23,940 nucleotides of DNA from Prevotella sp. (GTDB lineage: Bacteria; Bacteroidota; Bacteroidia; Bacteroidales; Bacteroidaceae). The translations under genes were made by a program, and so were the position numbers. Numbering within the stretch: position 1 is the first letter of the stretch; every line of letters starts with the position of its first letter. Shown here in pieces: positions 8,066-15,743 of this stretch. The stretch spans positions 1 to 23,940 of the forward strand of contig JAJPZD010000267.1 of the NCBI GenBank assembly GCA_021204605.1, written 5' to 3'. The notes beneath the pieces were generated by a model. The model did no database searches. It saw nothing but the letters and a program-made list of their open reading frames with translations, and had not been told where the DNA came from.

Positions 8066-11000
8066 TCATTTTCTGATAAAGAAATAGCGGGAGTGGGGAT
8101 TAGAGATGTAGATGCCACAGACAGAGGACTGAGGGTACATGGCGCCATTCTCGGTGAGGGTGATGTTCAATTTATCGAAATGAATCAAGTGGGCAAGGGC
8201 GAAGATTGTTTTCTGTTCGGGCAGGGAAGGATAGCCTACGGCGGGGCGGATGCCCTGGTATGCTGCCTGGAACATTTCTTTTATTGAAAGGTGCTCGTTG
8301 CGTGCATAGCCCCAAAGGGAGCGGCGCACTTCGGAGTGCAGCCATTCGCTGGCTGCCTCAACTAATCGGTCGCCGACACTCTGCATCAACAAAGCTCGGT
8401 ATTGGTCGCACTGCGCTTTCAGTTCTTCAAGACGCTTTGTGAAGGACTTTGAGACCGTTACGGCAAAGACTCCGATATGGTCATTCTTGCCTTGGGGAGC
8501 AACAAAATCACACAATGAAAGACAATTTCCGCTCTCCGATTCGTGGTGCTGGCGGGGTGTTTCTATAATCGTCAGCTTCATATCTTGACGGTTGCCATTG
8601 CTGCTGTCGGGAAATGCACCGTTTGCTTTTTCAATATTTTCATTATTCGTCAAATCCTTTCTCCTGTTGTTTTCATGACACACAACGATGCTGTCGTTGG
8701 TGCCGTAGGCATCATAAAAGCATACTTCGGCACGGAGGGAATGTTGGGTTTCGAGCTGGTCAATCAGTAGTTCCGCCTCTTGCCGGATGTTATCCGCTTC
8801 CGGTGAGGCAGGACGCACGCCCCACAGGTGATAGAAATAAATCCAGTTGATGTAGTGTCTGACGATTTTTATGCTGATATTGGGAAAGAAACGGCTGCCC
8901 TTGAAAGTAGGTGGCACGATGGCTTCTGCATCCCAGTTGATATTAAGGCGGTGTTTGAGTGCATCGGCATCACTGTAAGACGTGTTGTCGCTGCGCACCT
9001 GACTTTGTCGCAACTGTTCCTGTTCGAAGCGCAGGCAGGCGAGGACATGGTCGCGCTCTTTGCCTTTCAGTTGCATAGCGAGTACTGGGTTCTGCGCCGC
9101 ATCACGGACACGGAACACGGGTCCATCGTAAAGAGGAGCGATTTTCACTGCCGTATGGAGGTCGGATGTTGTTGCGCCGCCGACGAAAAGCGGTTTGCTG
9201 ATACCCGCCATTTTCAAGCATTCCGCAACGTGGCACATCTCGTCCAATGAAGGAGTGATAAGTCCGCTGAGAGCTATGAAATCGACATTCTCACGGATAG
9301 CTATCTCTACTATTTTCTCTGCTGGGACCATTACGCCGAGGTCTATTACCTCGAAATTGTTGCACGCCATGACGACAGAAACGATATTCTTGCCGATGTC
9401 GTGCACGTCGCCCTTCACCGTGGCGAGAAGATACTTGCCGTTTTTCCTCACGTCTCCTGAAGCGTTGCCTATCTTGATGAAAGGCAGAAGTATCTCCACC
9501 GCCTGTTTCATAGTGCGTGCGGTTTTGACAACTTGCGGTAGGAACATCTTACCAGCGCCGAACAACTCGCCTACAAGTTGCATACCGCTCATAAGCGGGC
9601 CCTCGATAATAGCCTGTGGGGAGGGATATTCGTTCAACGCCTCGTGCAAGTCGGTTTCCAAGAACTCACTGTCGCCTTTTTGCAGAGCATTGACGAGCCT
9701 GTCGGCAAGAGGAACTGTCTTTCGGTCAATAGGTTCTTCCTTTTTGGCAGTCTGCGCATCTTTATATTTTTCAGCGATGTCAACGAGGCTCTCCGTGGCA
9801 TCTGGCTTGCGGCAGAGTATCACATCCTCAAGAGCAACGAGCAAATCGTGTGGAATGTCTGTGTACATCACCTTGGTTGAAGGGTTCATGATTGCCATGT
9901 CAAGTCCGGCTTTAATAGCATGGAAGAGGAACACGGCATGCATTGCCTCGCGAAGGTAGTTGTTGCCACGGAACGAGAACGAGAGGTTGCTTACACCTCC
10001 GCTCACCTTCGCACCGGGGAGGTTGTCGTGGATCCACTTAGTGGCACGGATGAAGTCAAGAGCATAACTGTCGTGTTCTTTCATGCCAGTTGCAATGGTG
10101 AGAACATTAGGGTCGAAAATTATATCCTCTTGAGGGAAAGACAGCTTTTGGGTAAGCAGATGATAGGCTCGGGAACATATTTCTATTTTTCGGTCGAAAG
10201 TAGTAGCCTGCCCCTGTTCATCGAAAGCCATTACGATGACCGCCGCGCCGAGTTGCTGTATTCTTTGGGCGTGTTTTAAAAAAACATTCTCGCCCTCCTT
10301 GAGAGAGATAGAGTTGACGATAGGCTTGCCCTGAATACATTTCAGACCAGTCTCGATAACCTCAAAGCGGGAGGAGTCAATCATCCACGGAAGGCGTGCT
10401 GTCTCGGGGTCGGAAGCCAATAGGAGGAGGAAATTCTGCATCTCCTTGGCAGCGTCGAGCATGCTGTCGTCCATGTTTATGTCGAGCACCATAGCGCCAT
10501 CGCGCACTTGTTTGCGAGCTATGGAGAGAGCCTCATCGTAGGACTTCCCATTTATCAGGCGAAGGAATTTACGACTGCCGGCCACGTTGCAACGTTCCCC
10601 AATATTTATGAATGAGCCGTTGGAGTTGAAAGGGTCAAGTCCGGCGAGCCACGCCTTTTTGCTGTTGTGCGGTAAACGGATTTTTGTCTCTTTAGCGACA
10701 GAACGAGCAATGCAACGGATATGTTCAGGAGTGGAGCCGCAGCAGCCGCCCACGATGTTGACGAGGCTCTCGTTGATGAAAGCGGAGATACTCTCGTGCA
10801 TGGTGTGCGGAGTCTCGTCGTAGTTGCCCATAACGTCGGGTAGTCCGGCATTAGGATAAGCACTTACGAAACAGGGGGCGAGGTTGGAAATCTGTCGCAG
10901 GAACGGCAACATCTGCCTTGCTCCGAAAGAGCAGTTGAGACCTATACTGAATACATTGGCATGGGACACGGATGTTACAAAGGCCTCCAAAGTCTGTCCG

Positions 11001-11683
11001 GAGAGAGTTCTCCCCGAAGCGTCGGCCACAGTAACGGAGAGCATTATTGGTAATGTCTTGTTGTTATTCTCAAAAGAGAGGCGTGCTGCCTCCAAAGCGG
11101 CTTTCGCGTTTAATGTATCGAAAATAGTCTCTATCAATAATATGTCAACGCCCCCTTCGATAAGAGCAGTCATCTGTTGACGGTAAGCCGAGCAGAGCAT
11201 ATCAAAAGATACAGCACGGAAAGCAGGGTCGTCAACGTTGGGCGACATAGAAGCCGTCTTGCCGGTAGGTCCTATTGAGCCAGCCACGAAGCGAGGCTTA
11301 TCTGGGGTGAGCTTAGTCATGCGGTCAGCCTCCGCACGTGCGATACGGGCCGCTGCTCTGTTTATCTCAACGACATAGTCATCGGTGTGATATTCCGCTT
11401 GCGAGATGCCTTGCGCACTGAACGAATCCGTCTCGATGATGTCGGCCCCTGCCTCAAGATAAGCACGGTGAATATTTGCGATGATGTCAGGACGGGTAAG
11501 CACGAGCAAGTCGTTGTTGCCCTGCAAACGCACGTCATGCTCTTTGAAAACATCTCCTCTGAAATCATTTTCAGAGAGGTTGAGACTTTGGATCATGGTT
11601 CCCATTGCGCCGTCGAGAATCATAATCCGTTTCTTGAGGATATCAGAGAGGATGTGCGCCGTATTGTTGTTATGCATTATCAA
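8066..11683 (-). CDS. metH: Cobalamin-dependent methionine synthase
   Basis: A 1205-residue modular enzyme that makes methionine from homocysteine with methyl-THF through methylcobalamin. The homocysteine domain (about 15-330) has the zinc ligands Cys251 (LNCSFG) and Cys314/Cys315 (GGCCG). The folate (pterin-binding) domain is about 350-620. The B12 cap domain (about 655-740) is followed by the Rossmann cobalamin domain with DxHxxG at 759-764, so His761 is the lower cobalt ligand. The AdoMet reactivation domain is about 895-1205, with RPAVGYP at 1146-1152. That domain has two oddities: a polar, Asn-rich insert at about 1002-1035, and Asn946 in INW where E. coli has IDW. Met3 is an alternative start. 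It follows metF by 22 bp, so the two form an operon. No B12 riboswitch is visible upstream of the pair. Confidence 0.97.
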   Translation of the reverse strand: MIMHNNNTAHILSDILKKRIMILDGAMGTMIQSLNLSENDFRGDVFKEHDVRLQGNNDLLVLTRPDIIANIHRAYLEAGADIIETDSFSAQGISQAEYHTDDYVVEINRAAARIARAEADRMTKLTPDKPRFVAGSIGPTGKTASMSPNVDDPAFRAVSFDMLCSAYRQQMTALIEGGVDILLIETIFDTLNAKAALEAARLSFENNNKTLPIMLSVTVADASGRTLSGQTLEAFVTSVSHANVFSIGLNCSFGARQMLPFLRQISNLAPCFVSAYPNAGLPDVMGNYDETPHTMHESISAFINESLVNIVGGCCGSTPEHIRCIARSVAKETKIRLPHNSKKAWLAGLDPFNSNGSFINIGERCNVAGSRKFLRLINGKSYDEALSIARKQVRDGAMVLDINMDDSMLDAAKEMQNFLLLLASDPETARLPWMIDSSRFEVIETGLKCIQGKPIVNSISLKEGENVFLKHAQRIQQLGAAVIVMAFDEQGQATTFDRKIEICSRAYHLLTQKLSFPQEDIIFDPNVLTIATGMKEHDSYALDFIRATKWIHDNLPGAKVSGGVSNLSFSFRGNNYLREAMHAVFLFHAIKAGLDMAIMNPSTKVMYTDIPHDLLVALEDVILCRKPDATESLVDIAEKYKDAQTAKKEEPIDRKTVPLADRLVNALQKGDSEFLETDLHEALNEYPSPQAIIEGPLMSGMQLVGELFGAGKMFLPQVVKTARTMKQAVEILLPFIKIGNASGDVRKNGKYLLATVKGDVHDIGKNIVSVVMACNNFEVIDLGVMVPAEKIVEIAIRENVDFIALSGLITPSLDEMCHVAECLKMAGISKPLFVGGATTSDLHTAVKIAPLYDGPVFRVRDAAQNPVLAMQLKGKERDHVLACLRFEQEQLRQSQVRSDNTSYSDADALKHRLNINWDAEAIVPPTFKGSRFFPNISIKIVRHYINWIYFYHLWGVRPASPEADNIRQEAELLIDQLETQHSLRAEVCFYDAYGTNDSIVVCHENNRRKDLTNNENIEKANGAFPDSSNGNRQDMKLTIIETPRQHHESESGNCLSLCDFVAPQGKNDHIGVFAVTVSKSFTKRLEELKAQCDQYRALLMQSVGDRLVEAASEWLHSEVRRSLWGYARNEHLSIKEMFQAAYQGIRPAVGYPSLPEQKTIFALAHLIHFDKLNITLTENGAMYPQSSVCGIYISNPHSRYFFIRK

Positions 11684-11705
11684 TAAAACTGTTTCTTGTT
11701 ACGCA

Positions 11706-12659
11706 TCAATAAACCTGTTTGGCAATTTGTTCCACTGATGTCGAGGCACTCATGCTATAGAAATGGATGCTCGGCACATTTGCGGCTTTCAGCTCTTTCG
11801 CCTGTGCTATCCCCCATTCAATGCCGACAGCCTTCACGTCATCATTCGACTTGCAGCGTTGCAGCGCTTCGACAAGCTCCTCTGGGAAGTCGATATGGAA
11901 CGTCTTAGGCAACAGTTCCCTTTGGTTTAGCGATGTAAGCGGTTTGATACCAGGGATTATAGGCACTCTAATGCCACGGTTTCTGCACTTGTCAACGAAA
12001 TTGAAATACTTGCTGTTGTCGAAAAACATCTGTGTTACGATGTATTTCGCCCCTGCGTCAACCTTCGCCTTAAGGTAGCCGATGTCGGTGTCCATGTTCA
12101 TAGCCTCTTCGTGCTTCTCAGGATAGCCAGCGACGCCGTAGGTGAAGGGAACAGTCTGTGGCGCCTGTTCGGTGCCGTCGATCATCAGTCCACGGTTGAA
12201 GTCGTTCACCTGTTGACACATTCCGATGGCATGGCTATGCCCGTTCACGACAGAGATGAAACGGTTGGAGCCGGCGGCACGGTCGCCGCGGAGCACCAGT
12301 AGATCGGTTATCCCCATAAAAGAGAGGTCGATGAGCACGTCTTCAAGCTCTGTTTTAGTATAGTCGCTGCATATCACATGCGGCACAGGCGTGATGCCAT
12401 ATTTCATTTTCAAGGCGATAGCTATTGCCGTGCAGCCTGGTCGTTTCTGCTGGGTGAACTTACGGAAGAAGCCCCCTTCCACCTCCTTGTAAACCACGTC
12501 GGTACGGTGTGTGGTGATGTTGATGTAAGCGGGGTTGAATGGCAACAGTCTCTCGATGGTATTAAAGAGCATACTGATGTTTTTGCCCCGCAGAGGGGGC
12601 AGTATCTCGAAAGAGAAAGCCGTAGAATGGGGAGAAGCCAAGAACGATGCTATACTCAT
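11706..12659 (-). CDS. metF: 5,10-methylenetetrahydrofolate reductase
   Basis: A 317-residue cytosolic flavoenzyme that reduces 5,10-methylene-THF to 5-methyl-THF, the methyl donor for MetH. It is a TIM barrel of normal bacterial MetF length. Visible signatures are FSFEILPP (catalytic-type Glu18), the LVLRGDRAAG loop near residues 121-130, GVAGYPEKHEEA, and the AKYIVTQMFFDN strand that contributes to the FAD/folate pocket. It is the first gene of a two-gene operon; metH starts 22 bp after its stop, linking the two consecutive steps of methionine methyl-group synthesis. A -7 box lies at 12712-12719, back to back with the promoter of the divergent aminopeptidase gene. Confidence 0.96.
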   Translation of the reverse strand: MSIASFLASPHSTAFSFEILPPLRGKNISMLFNTIERLLPFNPAYINITTHRTDVVYKEVEGGFFRKFTQQKRPGCTAIAIALKMKYGITPVPHVICSDYTKTELEDVLIDLSFMGITDLLVLRGDRAAGSNRFISVVNGHSHAIGMCQQVNDFNRGLMIDGTEQAPQTVPFTYGVAGYPEKHEEAMNMDTDIGYLKAKVDAGAKYIVTQMFFDNSKYFNFVDKCRNRGIRVPIIPGIKPLTSLNQRELLPKTFHIDFPEELVEALQRCKSNDDVKAVGIEWGIAQAKELKAANVPSIHFYSMSASTSVEQIAKQVY

Positions 12660-12711
12660 GATATTAATCCTTATTACAATGTATTTGATAAATAGTTATA
12701 AAAACTTTATG

Positions 12712-12719
12712 CAAAGGTA
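12712..12719 (-). promoter_or_regulatory. -7 element of the metF-metH promoter
   Basis: On the minus strand TACCTTTG fits TAnnTTTG, with a leader of about 47 nt. No convincing -33 TTG sits 20 bases upstream. Its upstream half overlaps that of the divergent promoter at 12741-12748. Confidence 0.5.
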
Positions 12720-12740
12720 GTAATTTCGTCTGAAAATACA

Positions 12741-12748
12741 TATCTTTG
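12741..12748 (+). promoter_or_regulatory. -7 element of the aminopeptidase promoter
   Basis: TATCTTTG matches TAnnTTTG, 26 bases before the ATG. The -33 position reads TAG rather than TTG, so support comes only from the -7 box and its position. Confidence 0.5.
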
Positions 12749-12774
12749 CAGATAAATGTAATAAAAACAACTAT

Positions 12775-14172
12775 ATGTTCAATAAGGAAACATACATTAA
12801 CAGGCGTGCCGAACTGAAAAAGCTCGTCAAGGGAGGCATCGCCATATTCTTTGGAAACAACGAATCGCCTGCCAATTATCCTGCCAATGGGTATTATCCA
12901 TTCAGGCAAGACTCCACGTTTCTGTACTATTTCGGACTGAACCAGAGCGGTCTTGTGGCAGTGATAGACTTCGATGAGGACGTGGAGACGCTTTTCGGGG
13001 ACGACATCGACATCGAGGACATCGTGTGGTACGGAGCTGTTGACAGCGTGCGCGACATGGCCAACAGCGTGGGAGTAGCCAACACCGCCCCGATATCATC
13101 TCTGAAGGTGATTTGTGAGAACGCTATCCAGCAGGGTCGCAGGATACACTACCTGCCGCCATACCGACACGACACCATGCTTCAGATTTCCGACTTGTTT
13201 GGCATACATCACGCCAAGCAAAGGGAAGATGCCTCTGTGGAGCTGATTAAGGCAGTAGTAAAGATGCGCTCTGTGAAGGAAAAGCAGGAAATAGAGGAGA
13301 TAGAGAAGGCGTGTGCTATCGGCTACAAGATGCACACCACGGCGATGAGGCTTACCGAGCCGGGTCTTACCGAGAAGTTCATCAGTGGGCGTATCACTGG
13401 TATAGCAAATGGTTTCGGTGCTATGGTGAGTTTCGCACCAATATTCACGCAGCATGGTGAGATAATGCACGGCAACCCATCGTGGAACAGACTCGAAAGC
13501 GGCAGACTTGTTCTCTGCGATGCCGGGGCGGAGAATATGAACAACTACTGTTCTGACCACACGAGGACATACCCGGTAAACGGCAAGTTCACCCAAAAGC
13601 AGTTGGAGATTTACCAGATAGTGGAGGCATGCCACGACTACGTGCTTGAGGTGGCGAAACCTGGCGTGATGTACTATGACGTACATATTGCGGTATGCAA
13701 ACTGATGACCGAAAGGCTTAAAGAGCTCGGACTGATGAAGGGAGACGTTGACGAGGCTGTGAAAGCCGGTGCGCACGCTATGTTCCTGCCACATGGACTT
13801 GGCCACATGATGGGCCTTGATGTGCACGACATGGAAGGGCTTGGGCAGAACTATGTGGGGTTTGACGATGAGATACAGCCCTCGACACAGTTTGGCACCA
13901 ACTGTCTGCGCATGGGTCGCCGCCTTGAGGAGGGTTTCGTGCTGACTGATGAGCCAGGAATTTATTTCATCCCCGCACTCATAGACGATTGGAAGGAGCG
14001 TGGTCTGCACAAAGAGTTCATCAACTATGATATCCTTGAGACTTACAAGAACTTCGGAGGAATACGCATCGAGGACGATGTCCTGATAACGGAAGATGGG
14101 TGCAGGTTTCTGGGAGAGGAAATTATTCCATATCATCCTGATGACATGGAAAGAATGAGAAGCCCCCTCTAA
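12775..14172 (+). CDS. pepP: Xaa-Pro aminopeptidase (M24B, aminopeptidase P type)
   Basis: A 465-residue dimetal peptidase that removes an N-terminal residue preceding proline. The N-terminal aminopeptidase-P domain is about 1-150 (GGIAIFFGNNESPANYPANG, then the FRQDSTFLYYFGL motif). The pita-bread catalytic domain follows, with all five metal ligands: Asp249 (LCDAG), Asp261 (SDHTRTYP), His344 (GLGHMMGLDVHD), Glu393 (TDEPGIY) and Glu433 (IRIEDDV). There is no signal peptide, so it is probably cytosolic. It is divergent from metF. The last three residues (SPL) and the stop codon fall inside a C-rich repeat that recurs downstream of other genes here, so the gene's 3' end appears to have been set by that repeat. 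Confidence 0.95.
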   Translation: MFNKETYINRRAELKKLVKGGIAIFFGNNESPANYPANGYYPFRQDSTFLYYFGLNQSGLVAVIDFDEDVETLFGDDIDIEDIVWYGAVDSVRDMANSVGVANTAPISSLKVICENAIQQGRRIHYLPPYRHDTMLQISDLFGIHHAKQREDASVELIKAVVKMRSVKEKQEIEEIEKACAIGYKMHTTAMRLTEPGLTEKFISGRITGIANGFGAMVSFAPIFTQHGEIMHGNPSWNRLESGRLVLCDAGAENMNNYCSDHTRTYPVNGKFTQKQLEIYQIVEACHDYVLEVAKPGVMYYDVHIAVCKLMTERLKELGLMKGDVDEAVKAGAHAMFLPHGLGHMMGLDVHDMEGLGQNYVGFDDEIQPSTQFGTNCLRMGRRLEEGFVLTDEPGIYFIPALIDDWKERGLHKEFINYDILETYKNFGGIRIEDDVLITEDGCRFLGEEIIPYHPDDMERMRSPL

Positions 14173-14190
14173 ACCCCCATTAGGAGAGGA
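14161..14190 (+). repeat. C-rich palindromic repeat at the 3' end of pepP
   Basis: AGCCCCCTCTAAACCCCCAT followed by TAGGAGAGGA is a copy of the family seen at 15526-15622 and 16644-16705. CCTCT (14166-14170) can pair with AGAGG (14185-14189). It supplies the pepP stop codon and could work as a transcript 3' end, though no T-run follows directly. Confidence 0.6.
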
Positions 14191-14243
14191 TCGCAAGACT
14201 GTTTTATAGTTTGTTGATAATTAAGAATGAAGAATTACGCGGT

Positions 14244-14291
14244 GCGTGAATTTTCTCACGCTCAGTAGAGTTAAAGCGAGCCTTACTCTAC
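14244..14291 (+). promoter_or_regulatory. Two tandem inverted repeats in the leader of the C1 peptidase gene
   Basis: GCGTGA (14244-14249) pairs with TCACGC (14256-14261) around a 6-base loop. GTAGAGT (14265-14271) pairs with ACTCTAC (14285-14291). Both lie within 75 bases of the ATG at 14318. They could be an operator or leader hairpins. An open frame runs through them upstream of the true start, but its sequence does not look like protein. The remaining gap, 14191-14243, shows no consensus promoter. Confidence 0.4.
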
Positions 14292-14317
14292 ATTCACTTA
14301 AACGAAACATTAAGAAT

Positions 14318-15523
14318 ATGAGACATTTAATTATTATTGGCCTGTTGGCGATAATCGCGACAGGCGCAAAAGCACAGGAAGAGAATAAGGATTCTGTTGA
14401 CAAGAAGAAGCCTGTGTTCACAACAGTGAAGGAGAATCCGATTACGAGTATCAAGGACCAGAACAGAAGCGGCACCTGCTGGGCATACTCCACGTTGAGC
14501 TATTTCGAGAGCGAGATACTCAAGAAAACAGGAAAGACGTATGACCTGTGCGAGATGTTTGTTGCCAACCATACTTATATGGACCGCGCCATCAAATCGG
14601 TCCGTATGCACGGGGACGTGTCGTTCTCACAGGGCGGCAGCGCATACGATGTGTTGTATTGCCTGCAGAATTACGGTATCTGTCCTGAAGATGCGATGCC
14701 TTTGCCAGGAACGCTGTACGGAGACACTTTGGCAAATTTCGATGAGTTTTTTGATGCTATGACTCCTTACGTTGAGGCAGTCGCAAAGAGCAAGGCAAAG
14801 AAGATTTCGGGAGCGTGGAAAACTGGTTTGCAGGGTATTCTCGACGGTTATCTTGGCAAATGCCCGGAGACGTTCACATACGAGGGTGTCAGTTATACTC
14901 CTATGACCTTCGTAAATAGTCTTGGTCTTGACCTTGATGATTATGTTTCTATCACGAGCTACAACCACTACCCATTCTGGTCTCAATTTGTCGTTGAGGT
15001 AGAGGACAACTGGCGTTGGCCTCTTAGCTACAACGTGCCGATGGAGGACATGATGAGGATTATCGACAATGCCGTAAATGAAGGCTACACAGTAGCCTGG
15101 GGCGGTGACGTTACAGAGGACGGCTTCACGCGCAACGGTCTAGGCATTGCTTACGATGTGAAGAAGGCACGCAGTATGGCTGGAACGGATGCTGACAGGT
15201 GGTTCAAGTTGTCGGCAACGGAAAAAAAGACGAAGCTCGACTCTCTTGGAGTTGACGCGCCGGAGATTATTCCTACACAGGAAATGCGCCAGGAGGCTTA
15301 CGACAACTGGGAGACGACAGATGACCATGGCATGCTGATTTATGGCATCGCAACCGACCAAAATGGCAGAGAATACTACATGGTGAAGAACTCGTGGGGC
15401 GAATATGGTGAATACAAGGGTATCTGGTACATGAGCAAGAATTATGTGGCTTACAAAACAATGGACCTCCTTGTCAACAAGAACGCCATACCGAAAGACA
15501 TCAGGAAGAAAATGGGGATATAG
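14318..15523 (+). CDS. Exported C1-family cysteine peptidase (PepC/bleomycin hydrolase-like)
   Basis: A 401-residue papain-fold peptidase, probably an aminopeptidase acting in the envelope. The chosen ATG (14318) opens a clear signal peptide, with hydrophobic core LIIIGLLAIIA and probable cleavage after AKA (about residue 19). An in-frame ATG at 14246 would bury this behind 24 unlikely residues. The triad is Cys54 (RSGTCWAYS), His337 (TDDHGMLIYG) and Asn358 (VKNSWGEYG), preceded by the oxyanion-hole Gln48 in DQNRSG. The long middle section (about 90-320) is typical of the C1B/bleomycin hydrolase branch. The exported location differs from cytosolic PepC of lactic acid bacteria, but similar exported forms are common in Bacteroidales. 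The stop codon abuts a C-rich repeat array. Confidence 0.9.
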   Translation: MRHLIIIGLLAIIATGAKAQEENKDSVDKKKPVFTTVKENPITSIKDQNRSGTCWAYSTLSYFESEILKKTGKTYDLCEMFVANHTYMDRAIKSVRMHGDVSFSQGGSAYDVLYCLQNYGICPEDAMPLPGTLYGDTLANFDEFFDAMTPYVEAVAKSKAKKISGAWKTGLQGILDGYLGKCPETFTYEGVSYTPMTFVNSLGLDLDDYVSITSYNHYPFWSQFVVEVEDNWRWPLSYNVPMEDMMRIIDNAVNEGYTVAWGGDVTEDGFTRNGLGIAYDVKKARSMAGTDADRWFKLSATEKKTKLDSLGVDAPEIIPTQEMRQEAYDNWETTDDHGMLIYGIATDQNGREYYMVKNSWGEYGEYKGIWYMSKNYVAYKTMDLLVNKNAIPKDIRKKMGI

Positions 15524-15622
15524 GAGCCCATCCCTAACTAATCCCAACTTAGGGAAAGCCCATCCCTAACCCTACCACTTAAGGAAAGCCCATCCCCAGC
15601 CCTCCCCCATAGGGAGGGAACA
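15524..15622 (+). repeat. Array of three C-rich repeat units, the last palindromic
   Basis: The word GCCCATCCC starts at 15526, 15558 and 15588, giving three units of about 30-32 bp. The array begins one base after the peptidase stop codon. The third unit holds a perfect hairpin: CCCTCCC (15600-15606), a 5-base loop and GGGAGGG (15612-15618). Related copies lie at 1-50, 14161-14190 and 16644-16705. After it, 15630-15680 is AT-rich with nothing recognisable. Confidence 0.75.
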
Positions 15623-15683
15623 GCAAGATTGCTTGAGGGGAATTAAAAATTAAGCATGAAAAATTAAATACCAATTATTAATG

Positions 15684-15720
15684 AGCCCCAAAAGTTGGAA
15701 ATTAGCTTTTGGGGTTATTT
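15684..15720 (+). terminator. Rho-independent terminator after the C1 peptidase
   Basis: AGCCCCAAAAG (15684-15694) pairs with CTTTTGGGGTT (15706-15716) around an 11-base loop, then ATTT. It lies 160 bases after the peptidase stop and 24 bases before the next ATG. The stem words resemble those of the mutB terminator at 23819. Confidence 0.75.
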
Positions 15721-15743
15721 CCAATACATAAAAAAAACATATC

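Noticed and set aside
12660..12774. Cobalamin or SAM riboswitch upstream of metF-metH
   Set aside because: The leader is only about 50 nt and shows no conserved riboswitch elements.
14246..14317. Longer N-terminus for the C1 peptidase
   Set aside because: The 24 extra residues cross two inverted repeats and would hide a clear signal peptide that begins at 14318.
15524..15622. CRISPR-like array of about 30-bp units
   Set aside because: The units are imperfect, joined without unique spacers, and there are no cas genes; they match the dispersed C-rich repeats instead.
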